33,634 nt of DNA from RHKX01 sp041393495 (GTDB lineage: Bacteria > Actinomycetota > Thermoleophilia > Solirubrobacterales > 70-9): NCBI GenBank assembly GCA_041393495.1, contig JAWKKA010000021.1:1-33634 (forward strand). Direction: 5' to 3'. The notes under the pieces were generated by a model that saw only the letters and a list, made by a program, of their open reading frames with translations, did no database searches and was not told where the DNA came from. Below are positions 22,488 to 31,375 of the stretch, piece after piece; position 1 is the first letter of the stretch, and each line of letters starts with the position of its first letter. Position numbers and translations under genes: made by a program.

Positions 22488-23903
22488 CTACGGCTGCTTG
22501 ACGACCGGCGGCGGCTTCCAGCGCCCGTCGAGGGCCGGCTTGCGGGGCCCGAAGAGCCGCATGTTGAGCCGGAACCCGGCGCTCGGCGTCGGCAGCCAGT
22601 TGACCCCGCCCTCGGCCGGCTCGTCGTGCTGCAGGGCGACGACGATCGAGCCGTCGGGCTGCTTGACCAGGGGCGGATGGCTCGGGCCGATCGAGTAGCG
22701 GTCGATCGGGTTCGGCGTCAGGTAGCCGCTGCTGTCGTAGACGGTCAGCGACCAGAAGTAACGCGCCGGCGGCGCCTCGCCCGGCGCGAAGGTGATCCGG
22801 TAGTCGTTGGCGCCGTTGAGCAGCGCCCCGGTCGAGTCGGCAAGGCCGGTCGGGTAGATCGCCTCGTCGGGCGTGTTCGCGCCGAGGCCGATCACCGCGA
22901 CCTGGGCGCGGAGCTCGTAGTCGGTGCCGTAGTCGCCGATGTCGTCCGCGGGCAGCAGCCAGCCGCCCTGCGCGATCGCCTGCTGGAGCGCCTGCAGCCG
23001 CGCTGTCGTCGGGAACGACGCGGCCGTGGCGGAGACGCCGTCGTAGAGCGCCGCGAGCGCCTCCGGCGAGAGGCCCGCCTGCTCCGGCGAGAGGCCGGGG
23101 CCGACCCCGACCGTCGCGAGGTCGGCGAGCAGGGGAGCGTCGCGCCGCGGCGGCGGATTCGAGGCGAGCCGCCGGTTCAGCATCGTCAGGAACCGCTTGC
23201 CTTCGGTCGGTGTCGGGTACTCCCCGGGCTCGCCGGGATCGCAGTTCCGCGGCCAGTGGCGCGGCTCACGGCGCAGCCGCGCGAGGCCGTACCGCTGCAT
23301 CTTCCGGTAGGCCTTGCGCTGGTCGGCGCGGTCGGTCGCGAGCGTCCGCCCGATCACCCAGACGCGCCGGTAACGCGACTCGATCACCGCCATCTTCGGC
23401 TTCCGCGCCGCCGGCTTGTCCCGCCAGGAGATCGCGAACCGGCCCGCTTTCGATCCGGTCGTTCGCGACCCGACGTAGCCGATCACGTTCGTGTACGGAT
23501 CGAGCAGCTCGAAGCTGAAGTAGCGCTTGCCCATGCCGGGGTGGCTGAGCACGATCGGGCCCTTGCCGAGGTCGAGGTGGGCGATCGAGTAGAGCGTGTC
23601 GGTGTTCGGGGCGACCACGGTGCGATCGTCGGGGCTCGGGAACGCCCTCGCGTTCGAGAACGAGTTGAGCGGCGAGTCGCCGCGCCCGTCCGGGCAGGCG
23701 ACGCTCGTCTGCTCCTTGCGCACGCGGGCGAACTCGAGCAGCGGGAGGCCGTAGACGTAGGCCTGGCGGCCGAGCTCCCGGGCCTGCTCGGGGCTCGGTC
23801 CGGCGACCCCGGCGGCGGCGCCCGGCGGCCCGGCGGCCACGGCCGCGACGACTGCGAGCAGCCCCGCGACCGTCGCGCCGACTCCGTGGCGGGCCCGCCT
23901 CAC
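22488..23903 (-). CDS. Exported DUF1254/DUF1214-domain protein
   Basis: 471 aa. The signal peptide GATVAGLLAVVAAVAAG is followed by QARELGRQAYVYGLPLLEFARVR and then RAFPSPDDRTVVAPNTDTLYSIAHLDL, the standard DUF1254 opening. LSHPGMGKRYFSFELLDPYTNVIGYVGSR and a C-terminal DUF1214 half with YFWSLTVYDSSGYL and GGVNWLPTPSAGFRLNMRLFGP complete the two-domain architecture. The family is widespread and exported, with no firmly established activity. Start GTG at 23903 overlaps the preceding stop (GTGA). An upstream extension is not coding. Second gene of a two-gene operon; converges on GH9 with an 18-base gap. Confidence 0.88.
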   Translation of the reverse strand: MRRARHGVGATVAGLLAVVAAVAAGPPGAAAGVAGPSPEQARELGRQAYVYGLPLLEFARVRKEQTSVACPDGRGDSPLNSFSNARAFPSPDDRTVVAPNTDTLYSIAHLDLGKGPIVLSHPGMGKRYFSFELLDPYTNVIGYVGSRTTGSKAGRFAISWRDKPAARKPKMAVIESRYRRVWVIGRTLATDRADQRKAYRKMQRYGLARLRREPRHWPRNCDPGEPGEYPTPTEGKRFLTMLNRRLASNPPPRRDAPLLADLATVGVGPGLSPEQAGLSPEALAALYDGVSATAASFPTTARLQALQQAIAQGGWLLPADDIGDYGTDYELRAQVAVIGLGANTPDEAIYPTGLADSTGALLNGANDYRITFAPGEAPPARYFWSLTVYDSSGYLTPNPIDRYSIGPSHPPLVKQPDGSIVVALQHDEPAEGGVNWLPTPSAGFRLNMRLFGPRKPALDGRWKPPPVVKQP

Positions 23904-25390
23904 GCGCCGTCCCGGAGGGCGATGATCCCGCCGATCACGCCGAGGTACGCGGTGCCGTCGGGGCCGAGCGCGATGCCGGCGTAGTTGTTGTTGAAGGCGA
24001 GGCCGGAGCCGGCGTACTGCAGCCACGCCGTCTCACCGGTCCGGTAGTCGATCGCCGTCCAGAAGTAGCCCTGGTTGGCCGGGTCCCTGGGCCGCGAGTA
24101 CGTGTAGACGAGCCCGGTCTTCGTCGAGAGCTTCGGGACGGCCGTCGGCGCCCGCACGTCCCTGTTCGTCCACACCTTCGTGCAGCCCCTGCCGTCCCTG
24201 TCGATATCGACGCGGGCGAAGCCGGGCTTGGTGACCGCGCCGCTGTTCGGTCCGAACGGGTCCTGGTAGCCGTAGTTGTTCTCGACGATCAGCGACCGCC
24301 TCGTCGCGATCAGCGAGTTCTCGGTGGCGCTCGCGCCCTGCTTGAACACCGGCACCTTGCAGACGGCGCGGTGCTCGCCGTCCCGCAGCTTCTTCGCGGT
24401 CCGGTAGACGATCACGTTCATCGGGTCGGCGTTGTCGGTGATCGCCACGTAGCCGCCGGCGAGGTTGGTCGGGGTCGTTCCCGAGCCCGCGTCGACCTGG
24501 CTCGGCTTGCGGATTCCCGAGTTCGGGTACTTCGCCTGCCAGATGATCTTCGGCTTGCCGCTCCCGTTCGCCTTCAGCCTGTACATCCGCTTGTTGGAGA
24601 CGATGTAGACGCCGTCGGAGGCGACCGAGAACGAGTTCTCGATCTCCTCGTCGCCGTCGAGGCGGATCAGCTTCGTGGCGCCGCTGTCGGTGTCGAGGAC
24701 GCCGACCTTGGCGTTCTGCTTGGAGACGAACCAGATGTTGCCGTCGAAGTCGGGCAGCGCCGAGGTGATCCGCTCCGTGGCCGCGTCGAGGACGTCGGTG
24801 AGGTCGTAGTCGCGCTTTACCTTCAGCTCGTCGCCGGCCGTGCTGATCCGCAGGATGTGGTCGGTCTTGGTCGGGACCCACATCCGGTCCTTCTGGTCGA
24901 GGAAGAAGTAGCCGCCGCCGGCGAAGTTCTGGTACTGCTCGGTGCCCGGCGGGTTCGGCGCCTGGGGCAGATCGAGCGTGTCGATCGGCGCCAGCGTGTC
25001 GGGATCGATGATCCGGGCCTGCGGTGCGAACGGGATCGACGGGCAGACCGTCACGATCCTCCCGTCGGAGTCGAAGGCGAGCGAGCCGCACAGCGACGAG
25101 GGATAGGCGTAGCTGTCGGTGGCGGGGTCGGCGCCGAGCGGCCCGCGACGGTTGTAGGCGTCGGTCATCCAGGTGTCGTTGTGGATGTTCGAGCTCGGGT
25201 TCGGAGCCATGAACGGGTTCTGCTCCGGCTTCGTCGGGTGCTTGACCGGGTGCTTGGCGGCCGGCGAGCCCTGGTAGGGCGGGATCGACGGCGTTCCCGT
25301 GTCGACGATCGGCGCCGCGCCCGCGGTCGCCGCGGCCGCGCCGAACGCGATCACCGTGATGACGAGCGCAGCGGCTCTCACGACCCTCAC
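23900..25390 (-). CDS. Exported beta-propeller-like protein of unknown function
   Basis: 496 aa. Signal peptide VRVVRAAALVITVIAFGAA, cleaved near AGA/AAP. The mature protein shows successive blade-like repeats: SLAFDSDGRIVTVC, GYFFLDQKDRMWVPTKT, LPDFDGNIWFVSKQNAKVGVLDTDSG, FSVASDGVYIVSNKRMYRLKA, GYVAITDNADPMNVIVYR and GIALGPDGTAYLGVIGGIIAL, as in SMP-30/NHL/PQQ-type propellers. No catalytic residues assignable. GTG at 25390 is nine bases from AAGGAG (25400-25405) and preferred to the GTG at 25396. Translationally coupled to the DUF1254 protein (GTGA), so the two exported proteins probably work together. Confidence 0.85.
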   Translation of the reverse strand: MRVVRAAALVITVIAFGAAAATAGAAPIVDTGTPSIPPYQGSPAAKHPVKHPTKPEQNPFMAPNPSSNIHNDTWMTDAYNRRGPLGADPATDSYAYPSSLCGSLAFDSDGRIVTVCPSIPFAPQARIIDPDTLAPIDTLDLPQAPNPPGTEQYQNFAGGGYFFLDQKDRMWVPTKTDHILRISTAGDELKVKRDYDLTDVLDAATERITSALPDFDGNIWFVSKQNAKVGVLDTDSGATKLIRLDGDEEIENSFSVASDGVYIVSNKRMYRLKANGSGKPKIIWQAKYPNSGIRKPSQVDAGSGTTPTNLAGGYVAITDNADPMNVIVYRTAKKLRDGEHRAVCKVPVFKQGASATENSLIATRRSLIVENNYGYQDPFGPNSGAVTKPGFARVDIDRDGRGCTKVWTNRDVRAPTAVPKLSTKTGLVYTYSRPRDPANQGYFWTAIDYRTGETAWLQYAGSGLAFNNNYAGIALGPDGTAYLGVIGGIIALRDGA

Positions 25391-25432
25391 AAACACCGTC
25401 TCCTTCCCGTCGATGCGATCCGCCCGCGTCGC

Positions 25433-25438
25433 ACTGTA
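25433..25438 (-). promoter_or_regulatory. -10 element of the propeller/DUF1254 operon
   Basis: TACAGT on the minus strand, giving a leader of about 35 bases that carries GGAAGGAG before the start codon. No convincing -35. Confidence 0.45.
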
Positions 25439-25543
25439 CCGCCTCGGGGACCGCTATTGATCCTACGCCAGTAAGGTCCGACGGGCGCCCGACCCGCCGC
25501 TGGGCGCAAGCGGGGCCGGCATTCCGGACGAATCCGCCCCAGC

Positions 25544-25572
25544 GCGAATGGTTCGCCGCCGGCGCCGGCGGC
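25544..25572 (-). terminator. Hairpin cluster after the LysRS fusion gene
   Basis: An 18-base perfect palindrome (25555-25572, arms GCCGCCGGC/GCCGGCGGC) lies 10 bases downstream of the lysyl-tRNA synthetase stop in its reading direction. Next to it, GCGAA (25544-25548) and TTCGC (25552-25556) form a second short stem. No T-run. Confidence 0.4.
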
Positions 25573-25581
25573 CGCGGCCGG

Positions 25582-28500
25582 CTACCGGCCCGCGGCGGTG
25601 GTCGCGACGCCGCTCTCGGCGCGGCGGACCGGCGGGACGAGGAAGCGGCCGATCACCGGCAGCTCGATGAACCCCTCGACCGATGCGTAGAGCGTCGCCA
25701 CCTTGAGCAGATCGGCCGGGTCCTCGATGACGATCGAGCGCGGCAGCCACTCGGGGTCGAACTTGGCGTTGAAGTCGCGCAGCGACTGGATCTGGAAGAA
25801 CGGGTTGAGCGCCTTCGCGACGCGACGCTGGATCCGGCCGCCGATCCCCATCCCGTCGGACTCGTCGAGCAGCCGCCCCCAGGCGGCGAAGTTGAGCGAG
25901 AGCCGCTCGACCCCGCTCGCGCCGAGGCTGATGGCGGCGTTGGCGATCAGGTACTCGGTCAGGCCGTTGGCGGAGTCGGGGCGCCGCCGCATCAGGTCGA
26001 GCGAGTAGCCGGGGTCGCTGCCGTAGCAGGGGACGAAGCGCAGAAAGCCCGCGACCCGGCCCTCGCCGTCGCCGCCCCGCTCGCGGGCGATCGCGATCAC
26101 GAAGTCCTCCTCGGCGCCCTCGACGTCCTCGCCGAGCTCCATCGTGAAGCCGCGCTCGGCAGCGCCCTCGCGCCACTCGTCGCTGATCTCGTTGAGCTCG
26201 TCGACGAGCGCCGGCGCGGCATCGCTCTCCTTGATCAGCTCGAACCGGTGGTCCTTGCCGACCCGGTTGACGGCCGCGCGCACCGCCTTCATGGCGCCGC
26301 CGTCGAGGCTGAACCCGGCGCAGTGCAGGATCGCCTCGTCGCCGAGGTAGAGCGAGTGCAGCCCGCGCTCGCGGTAGAGCGGCGTCGCGTCCTCGCGGAC
26401 GGCCAGGAACGCGGCCTTCCAGCCCTGCTCGGCGCAGTAGGCGAGGAACTCGTCGATCACCTCGCCGGCGTCCTCGGGCGGGCCGATCGGATCGGCCGAC
26501 ACGAGCGCGTAGCCGCGCACGTACGCGTAGGCGATCAGCGACCGGCCGTCGGCGGAGAAGAAGTAGCTCTTGTCGCGCCGCAGCGCGAAGTAGGCGAGCG
26601 TGTCGCTGCCGTAGCCACGGACGATCTCGCGGGCGCGCTCGCGCGCCTCCGCGGCGGGCGCGCGGCTGCGGACGAGCGGCCGGAAGACCAGGAAGAGGAG
26701 GATCAGCAGGCCGAGGATCCCGAGCGCCAGCAGCGCGTCGTCGAAGAACTCGGCGAACAGGTGGTGCTCGAACGTGTAGGGGCCGTCGAAGCCGAGCAGG
26801 CCGCCGTAGGTGGTCTCGACCATTCCCCCGAACGTCAGGTCCGGGCTGACGTGGTCGCGCTGGGTCGCCAGCGAGATGAAGCCGAAGACCCCGACCAGCG
26901 CCAGGTAGAAGGGGACGAAGAGGATCGCCTGCCGCAGCGATCCCGGGTCGCCGTGGGCACGGAACTCGGTCCGGTAGGAGGCGAGCGCGACGAGCATTCC
27001 GATGTCGAGGAGCGCCGCGATCGGGTCGGGCCCCTTGACGATGTGGACGATCGCGGCGGCGGCGAACAACGCCATCGCGATCGTCCAGGCCCGGCGCTTG
27101 CCGCGGGCGAGCTGCAGGGCGACGATGATCAGGCCGATCCCGAGGACGGCGGAGACGATGAACAGGTAGGAGCGGTCGGTACGCGAGAGCAGGTCGCCGA
27201 TGCCGACCGAGGCGTGCAGCCACGGCAGGGTCGGCAGCAGCGACGCGAGGCCGAGCAGCGCCGTCATCCAGGCGAGCACCCGGGTTGCCTTCGAGCGCCC
27301 GCGCGGGCCCGCCCAGCGCGTCGGCGTCCGGATCGGCGGCGGCGCGGGGGGCGGGGCCGCATCGGCGACGTCGAGGTCGAGCGCCTGCGCCTTCGCACCG
27401 CCGTCGCGGCCGTCCTCGGGACGGAGGGTGGGAAAGAGGATGACGTCGCGGATCGTGTCGACCCCGGCGACCAGCATCACGAGCCGGTCCATGCCGATCC
27501 CGAGCCCGCCGGTCGGCGGCAGCCCGTACTCGAGTGCCTCGACGTAGGCGTTGTCGACCGGCTCGGCCTCCTCGTCGCCGCCCGCCTGCAGCTTCGCCTC
27601 CGACTGAAAGCGCTGCGCCTGATCGACCGGGTCGTTCAGCTCCGAATAGGCGTTGGCCAGCTCGCGGCCGGCGACGACGAGCTCGAACCGCTCGGTCAGC
27701 TGCGGGTCGTCGCGGTGGGCCCGGGCGAGCGGCGAGACCTCGCGCGGGTGGTCCATCACGAAGGTCGGCTCGATCAGCTTCGCCTCGCAGGTCGCGTCGT
27801 AGACCTCGGCGAGGATCTTCCCCGACCCCCAGACGTCGAGCCACTCGACGCCGTAGCGGTCGGCGATCGCGCGGGCGTCGGCGACCGGCATCGACGGGTG
27901 CATCCGCTCGCCGATCGCGTCCTCGATCAGCTCCGCCATCGTCGCCCGCCGGTAGGGCGGCTTCATGTCGATGGCGCGGCCGTCGACGTCGATGACCGTC
28001 GTCCCGTTCGCGGCCGTGCACGACGCCTCGATGATCGCCTCGGTCAGGTCCATCATGTCGTGGTAGTCGCCGAAGGCCTGGTAGGCCTCGAGCATCGTGA
28101 ACTCGGGGTTGTGGCGGGTGTCGAGGCCCTCGTTGCGGAAGACGCGACTGACCTCGAAGACGCGGTCCATGCCGCCGACGATCAGCCGCTTCAGCGGCAG
28201 CTCCAGCGCGATCCGCAGGTACATGTCGATGTCGAGAGCGTTGTGGTGGGTGATGAACGGCCGCGCCGCCGCGCCGCCCGCCTGGCTGAGCAGGACCGGC
28301 GTCTCGACCTCACGAAAGCCGCGGTCCAGCAGCACGCTCCGCGTCGCTGCGATCACCGTCGAGCGCTTCGCGAACACCGCGCGCGAGTCCTCGTCGACGA
28401 TCAGATCGAGGTAACGGCGCCGGTAGCGCTGCTCGGGGTCGGTGAGGCCGTGGCGCATGTCGGGAAGCGGCCGCAGCGCCTTCGCGAGCAGCTCGAACGA

Positions 28501-28929
28501 CTCGATCCGGATCGAGAGCTCGCCGCGGCGGCTCGTGACGACGACGCCCTCGACCCCGATCCAGTCGCCGAGGTCGAGGGCGTTGAGCTCGTCGAGGACG
28601 TCTTCACCGAGCCGGTCGCGGGTCGCGATCAGCTGGATCTTCCCGCTCTCGTCGCGGAGATCGATGAAGTCGAGGCCGCCGTGGCGACGCAGGGCGACGA
28701 CGCGGCCGGCGACGCGGACGCGCTCGCCCGAGTCGGCGTCCTTGCCGAGGTCGGCGAAGCGGTCGCGGATCGCGGCGGCGGTGTGGTCGCGGTCGAAGCG
28801 GACCGGGTAGGGATCGACGCCGCGATCGCGCATCGCGTCGAGCTTGGCGAGCCGGTGCGCGCGCTCCTCGTGGATGAAGCGGGAGCCGTCCCCGGCCGCC
28901 CCTCCCCGGCTGTCCTCCTCCGCATCCAT
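25582..28929 (-). CDS. lysS: Lysyl-tRNA synthetase fused to a C-terminal lysyl-phosphatidylglycerol synthase (inverted LysX)
   Basis: 1115 aa. Residues ~15-505 are a complete class II LysRS. The OB-fold (VRVAGRVVALRRHGGLDF) precedes motif 1 (GFREVETPVL), motif 2 (RVFRNEGLDTRHNPEFTMLE, about 262-283) and motif 3 (GGLGIGMDRLVML, about 473). A Pro/Arg-rich linker (about 515-545) leads to about six membrane segments (545-750). Then comes a soluble DUF2156/MprF-type transferase domain (about 760-1115; RDKSYFFSADGRSLIAY, GYALVSADPIGPPE, GWKAAFLAVREDA). The fusion should charge tRNA-Lys and transfer lysine to phosphatidylglycerol, reducing membrane negative charge. In mycobacterial LysX the transferase half is N-terminal; here the order is reversed. 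ATG at 28929 is preferred over the GTG at 28944. Divergent from an amino-acid permease. Confidence 0.93.
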   Translation of the reverse strand: MDAEEDSRGGAAGDGSRFIHEERAHRLAKLDAMRDRGVDPYPVRFDRDHTAAAIRDRFADLGKDADSGERVRVAGRVVALRRHGGLDFIDLRDESGKIQLIATRDRLGEDVLDELNALDLGDWIGVEGVVVTSRRGELSIRIESFELLAKALRPLPDMRHGLTDPEQRYRRRYLDLIVDEDSRAVFAKRSTVIAATRSVLLDRGFREVETPVLLSQAGGAAARPFITHHNALDIDMYLRIALELPLKRLIVGGMDRVFEVSRVFRNEGLDTRHNPEFTMLEAYQAFGDYHDMMDLTEAIIEASCTAANGTTVIDVDGRAIDMKPPYRRATMAELIEDAIGERMHPSMPVADARAIADRYGVEWLDVWGSGKILAEVYDATCEAKLIEPTFVMDHPREVSPLARAHRDDPQLTERFELVVAGRELANAYSELNDPVDQAQRFQSEAKLQAGGDEEAEPVDNAYVEALEYGLPPTGGLGIGMDRLVMLVAGVDTIRDVILFPTLRPEDGRDGGAKAQALDLDVADAAPPPAPPPIRTPTRWAGPRGRSKATRVLAWMTALLGLASLLPTLPWLHASVGIGDLLSRTDRSYLFIVSAVLGIGLIIVALQLARGKRRAWTIAMALFAAAAIVHIVKGPDPIAALLDIGMLVALASYRTEFRAHGDPGSLRQAILFVPFYLALVGVFGFISLATQRDHVSPDLTFGGMVETTYGGLLGFDGPYTFEHHLFAEFFDDALLALGILGLLILLFLVFRPLVRSRAPAAEARERAREIVRGYGSDTLAYFALRRDKSYFFSADGRSLIAYAYVRGYALVSADPIGPPEDAGEVIDEFLAYCAEQGWKAAFLAVREDATPLYRERGLHSLYLGDEAILHCAGFSLDGGAMKAVRAAVNRVGKDHRFELIKESDAAPALVDELNEISDEWREGAAERGFTMELGEDVEGAEEDFVIAIARERGGDGEGRVAGFLRFVPCYGSDPGYSLDLMRRRPDSANGLTEYLIANAAISLGASGVERLSLNFAAWGRLLDESDGMGIGGRIQRRVAKALNPFFQIQSLRDFNAKFDPEWLPRSIVIEDPADLLKVATLYASVEGFIELPVIGRFLVPPVRRAESGVATTAAGR

Positions 28930-28961
28930 TTTCCGGGGCCGCACTCTGACAGGATCCGCGG
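28930..28961. promoter_or_regulatory. 32-bp divergent start region, LysRS fusion / permease
   Basis: Only 32 bases separate the two start codons, so the promoters must overlap each other and the genes. CAGGAT (28950-28955) is six bases before the permease ATG and could be its -10 box. No ribosome binding sites are visible on either side. Confidence 0.3.
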
Positions 28962-30419
28962 ATGGCCGCCGGCAATATCGACGCCGTCGTCGCGCAGGCC
29001 AGGATCGACCGCAAGCGGCTCGATTCGGCGGCGATCGGCCCGTTCAGCCTGACCGCGATCGGGATCGCCAGCGTCGTCGGGGCCGGGATCTTCGTGACGA
29101 TCGGCGAGGCGTCCGCCCGGTACGCGGGCCCGGCGGTGATCGTCTCGTTCGTCCTCGCCGGCCTCGCCGCCGGGGTGACCGCGCTCTGCTACGCCGAGCT
29201 CGCGGCGATGGTCCCGGCGGCGGGCTCGACCTACTCCTACGCCTACGCGGTCTTCGGGTCGTTCCTCGCCTGGTTCATCGGCTGGGACCTGCTGCTCGAG
29301 TACCTGTTCGCCGCCTCGACGGTCGCGGTCGGCTGGTCCGGGTACTTCGTGAGCTTCCTCGGCAGCATCGGGGTCACGGTGCCCCACGACCTCGTCAACC
29401 CGCCGTTCGGCGATGACACCGGGCTAATCAACCTGCCGGCGCTGCTGATCGTCTTCGCCACCTGTGCGTTGCTCTACCTCGGCACCCGCGAGTCGGCGAA
29501 GGCGAACAACGCGATGGTGGCGCTGAAGCTCGGCGTGCTGTTCCTCTTCATCGTCGTCGGGGCCTTCTACGTGACGAAGGCGAACTGGGAGCCGTTCGTG
29601 CCGGCCAGCGAGGGCGGCTTCGGGGACTACGGCGTCACCGGGATCCTCCGCGCCGCCGGCGTCGTCTTCTTCGCCTACGTCGGCTTCGACGCCGTCTCGA
29701 CCGCCGCCGCCGAGGCGCGCCGGCCGCAGCGGACGATCCCGATCGGCCTGCTCGCCACGGTGCTGATCTCGACCGTCCTCTACGTCCTGATCGGGATCGT
29801 GATGACCGGCATGGTCCCGTACCGGTCGCTGAACGTCGCCGACCCGCTGGCGCTCGCCGTCCGCTCCGGCGGCGGCTCGCTCGATTGGCTCGAGTCGGCC
29901 GTCTCCGCCGCCGCCGTGATCGGCCTCGCCGCAACCGTGCTCGTCACCTTCTACGGCCAGACCCGGATCTTCATGCGGATGTCGTCGGACGGGATGCTCC
30001 CCGACCGCCTCGGACGGGTCAACGCGCGGTTCGAGACGCCGACGTTCGCGACCGTCGTCTGTGCGGTGGCGGGCGCTGCGGTCGCGGCGCTGCTGCCGAT
30101 CGACATCCTCGGCGACCTCGTCTCGATCGGCACCCTGCTCTCGTTCACGATCGTCTGCTCGGGCGTGCTCGTGCTGCGGCGAACGCGGCCCGACCTCGAG
30201 CGGCCGTTCCGCGTCAAGGGGGTCTGGCTCGTCGCTCCGCTCGGGATCGTCTTCGCGGTCGCGCTGATGGCGACGCTGCCGGTGACGACCTGGATTCGGC
30301 TCGCCGTCTGGCTCGCGATCGGGCTCGCGATCTACTTCCTCTACGCGCGGCGGCGGACCGGCGCGCGGATGCAGCGGCTCGCCGCGGCCGAGGCGGCCGC
30401 GGCGGGGCCGGTCGTATAG
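28962..30419 (+). CDS. APC-superfamily amino-acid permease (cationic amino acid transporter type)
   Basis: 485 aa with about 12 membrane segments. The N-terminus has the APC signature IGIASVVGAGIFVTIG (unwound TM1, GAGIF). It is followed by LCYAELAAMVPAAGSTYSYAYAVFG (TM2-TM3) and, in the middle, FFAYVGFDAVSTAAAEARRPQRTIPIGLL, the conserved TM6 to loop motif of CAT/YfnA-type carriers. GQTRIFMRMSSDGMLP and the RRTRPDLERPFRVKG loop are also typical. Such carriers take up basic or neutral amino acids; divergence from a lysine-using synthetase/lipid transferase makes lysine or arginine an attractive substrate, but that is inference. Confidence 0.93.
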   Translation: MAAGNIDAVVAQARIDRKRLDSAAIGPFSLTAIGIASVVGAGIFVTIGEASARYAGPAVIVSFVLAGLAAGVTALCYAELAAMVPAAGSTYSYAYAVFGSFLAWFIGWDLLLEYLFAASTVAVGWSGYFVSFLGSIGVTVPHDLVNPPFGDDTGLINLPALLIVFATCALLYLGTRESAKANNAMVALKLGVLFLFIVVGAFYVTKANWEPFVPASEGGFGDYGVTGILRAAGVVFFAYVGFDAVSTAAAEARRPQRTIPIGLLATVLISTVLYVLIGIVMTGMVPYRSLNVADPLALAVRSGGGSLDWLESAVSAAAVIGLAATVLVTFYGQTRIFMRMSSDGMLPDRLGRVNARFETPTFATVVCAVAGAAVAALLPIDILGDLVSIGTLLSFTIVCSGVLVLRRTRPDLERPFRVKGVWLVAPLGIVFAVALMATLPVTTWIRLAVWLAIGLAIYFLYARRRTGARMQRLAAAEAAAAGPVV

Positions 30420-30459
30420 CCGGCCGGCCGGACCGGCTCCCCACTGCGCCGGGGAACGC

Positions 30460-31368
30460 TCACGGCCCGGCCGCCGGCGCCGTAGCCGCCCCGGCGCCGA
30501 GCGCGGTCCCCGAGCCCGGCTTGGTGGCGGTCCGGCCCCGGCTCGAGCGGGCGAGCAGGACCATGCCCGCGAGCGTCGCCGCGAGAGCGCCGAGCGTCGC
30601 CGCGATGCCGGCCGGCGTCTCGTGCAGCGACTCGTCGAGGAGGGTCGTCCCGATGACGACGCTGGTGATCGGATCGAAGGCCATCATCGCGGCGAGCGCC
30701 GGCGCGAGGACGCCGGTCGTCAGCGCGAGCTGGTTGAAGGTCATCGAGACGTAGCCGACGGCGCCGAGCGCGTAGAGGTGCCAGTCGGTGAAGACGCCGA
30801 GCAGATCGTCCGCGACCTCGTCGCCGACCGCCTTCGTCAGCGCCGCGCTGAGGCCGAAGAGGATCCCGGTGACGATGCCGAGCAACGTCGCCTTCACAGC
30901 CGGGCGAACGCGCAGCGAGGCCAGCGTCAGCGGCACGCAGACGCCGGCGACGGCGGCCCCGAGCACGAGCCACTCGCCGACCGGCGCGTCGTCGCGGCCG
31001 CCGCTCGGGTCGGCGATCGTCAGGAACGCGATCAGCGAGACGGTGACGAGGATCGCGGCCCCGACGTCGTTGCGGGTGATCCGCTGCGCGGTGAGCCGGC
31101 GGCCGAGCGGCAGGGCGAAGATCATCGATGTCGCCAGCAGCGGCTGCACGACCGCGAGCCGCCCGATCGTCAGCGCGACGGCCTGGCCGACGAAGCCGAG
31201 CGCGTCGGCCGCGATCCCGGCCAGCCAGACCGGCTTGCGGGCCATGCGCAGAATCAGCCCCGAGCTCGATCCCGAGCTCGCGTCGGGCGCGTCGAGCCCG
31301 GCCTTCTGCTGGAGGACCGAGCCGAGCGCGAAGAGCAGCGCCGCGAGCAGGGCGAGGACGACGTCCAC
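30460..31368 (-). CDS. DMT-superfamily transporter (EamA/NIPA-like)
   Basis: 302 aa with about nine to ten membrane segments in two halves. The first segment, ALLAALLFALGSVLQQKAG, is typical of NIPA/EamA-like carriers. RLAVVQPLLATSMIFALPLG ends the first repeat, and VTGILFGLSAALTKA plus ALAAMMAFDPITSVVIGTTLLDE form the second. A flexible Ala/Gly/Thr tail follows. The substrate is unknown (metabolite export or Mg2+ are possibilities in the family). GTG at 31368 starts seven bases after the upstream membrane gene's stop, so the two are co-transcribed. Its 3' end faces the permease gene. Confidence 0.87.
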   Translation of the reverse strand: MDVVLALLAALLFALGSVLQQKAGLDAPDASSGSSSGLILRMARKPVWLAGIAADALGFVGQAVALTIGRLAVVQPLLATSMIFALPLGRRLTAQRITRNDVGAAILVTVSLIAFLTIADPSGGRDDAPVGEWLVLGAAVAGVCVPLTLASLRVRPAVKATLLGIVTGILFGLSAALTKAVGDEVADDLLGVFTDWHLYALGAVGYVSMTFNQLALTTGVLAPALAAMMAFDPITSVVIGTTLLDESLHETPAGIAATLGALAATLAGMVLLARSSRGRTATKPGSGTALGAGAATAPAAGP

Positions 31369-31375
31369 GGCCGGC

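Noticed and set aside
26248..29052. A 934-codon open frame on the plus strand, antisense to the LysRS fusion gene, and similar long antisense frames (e.g. 1913-3508, 4425-6275, 8041-10311, 13547-15151, 25463-28021)
   Set aside because: These are stop-free because of extreme GC content; their translations are Arg/Ala/Asp/Gly-rich with no recognisable domain, while the opposite or overlapping frame encodes a clear protein family.
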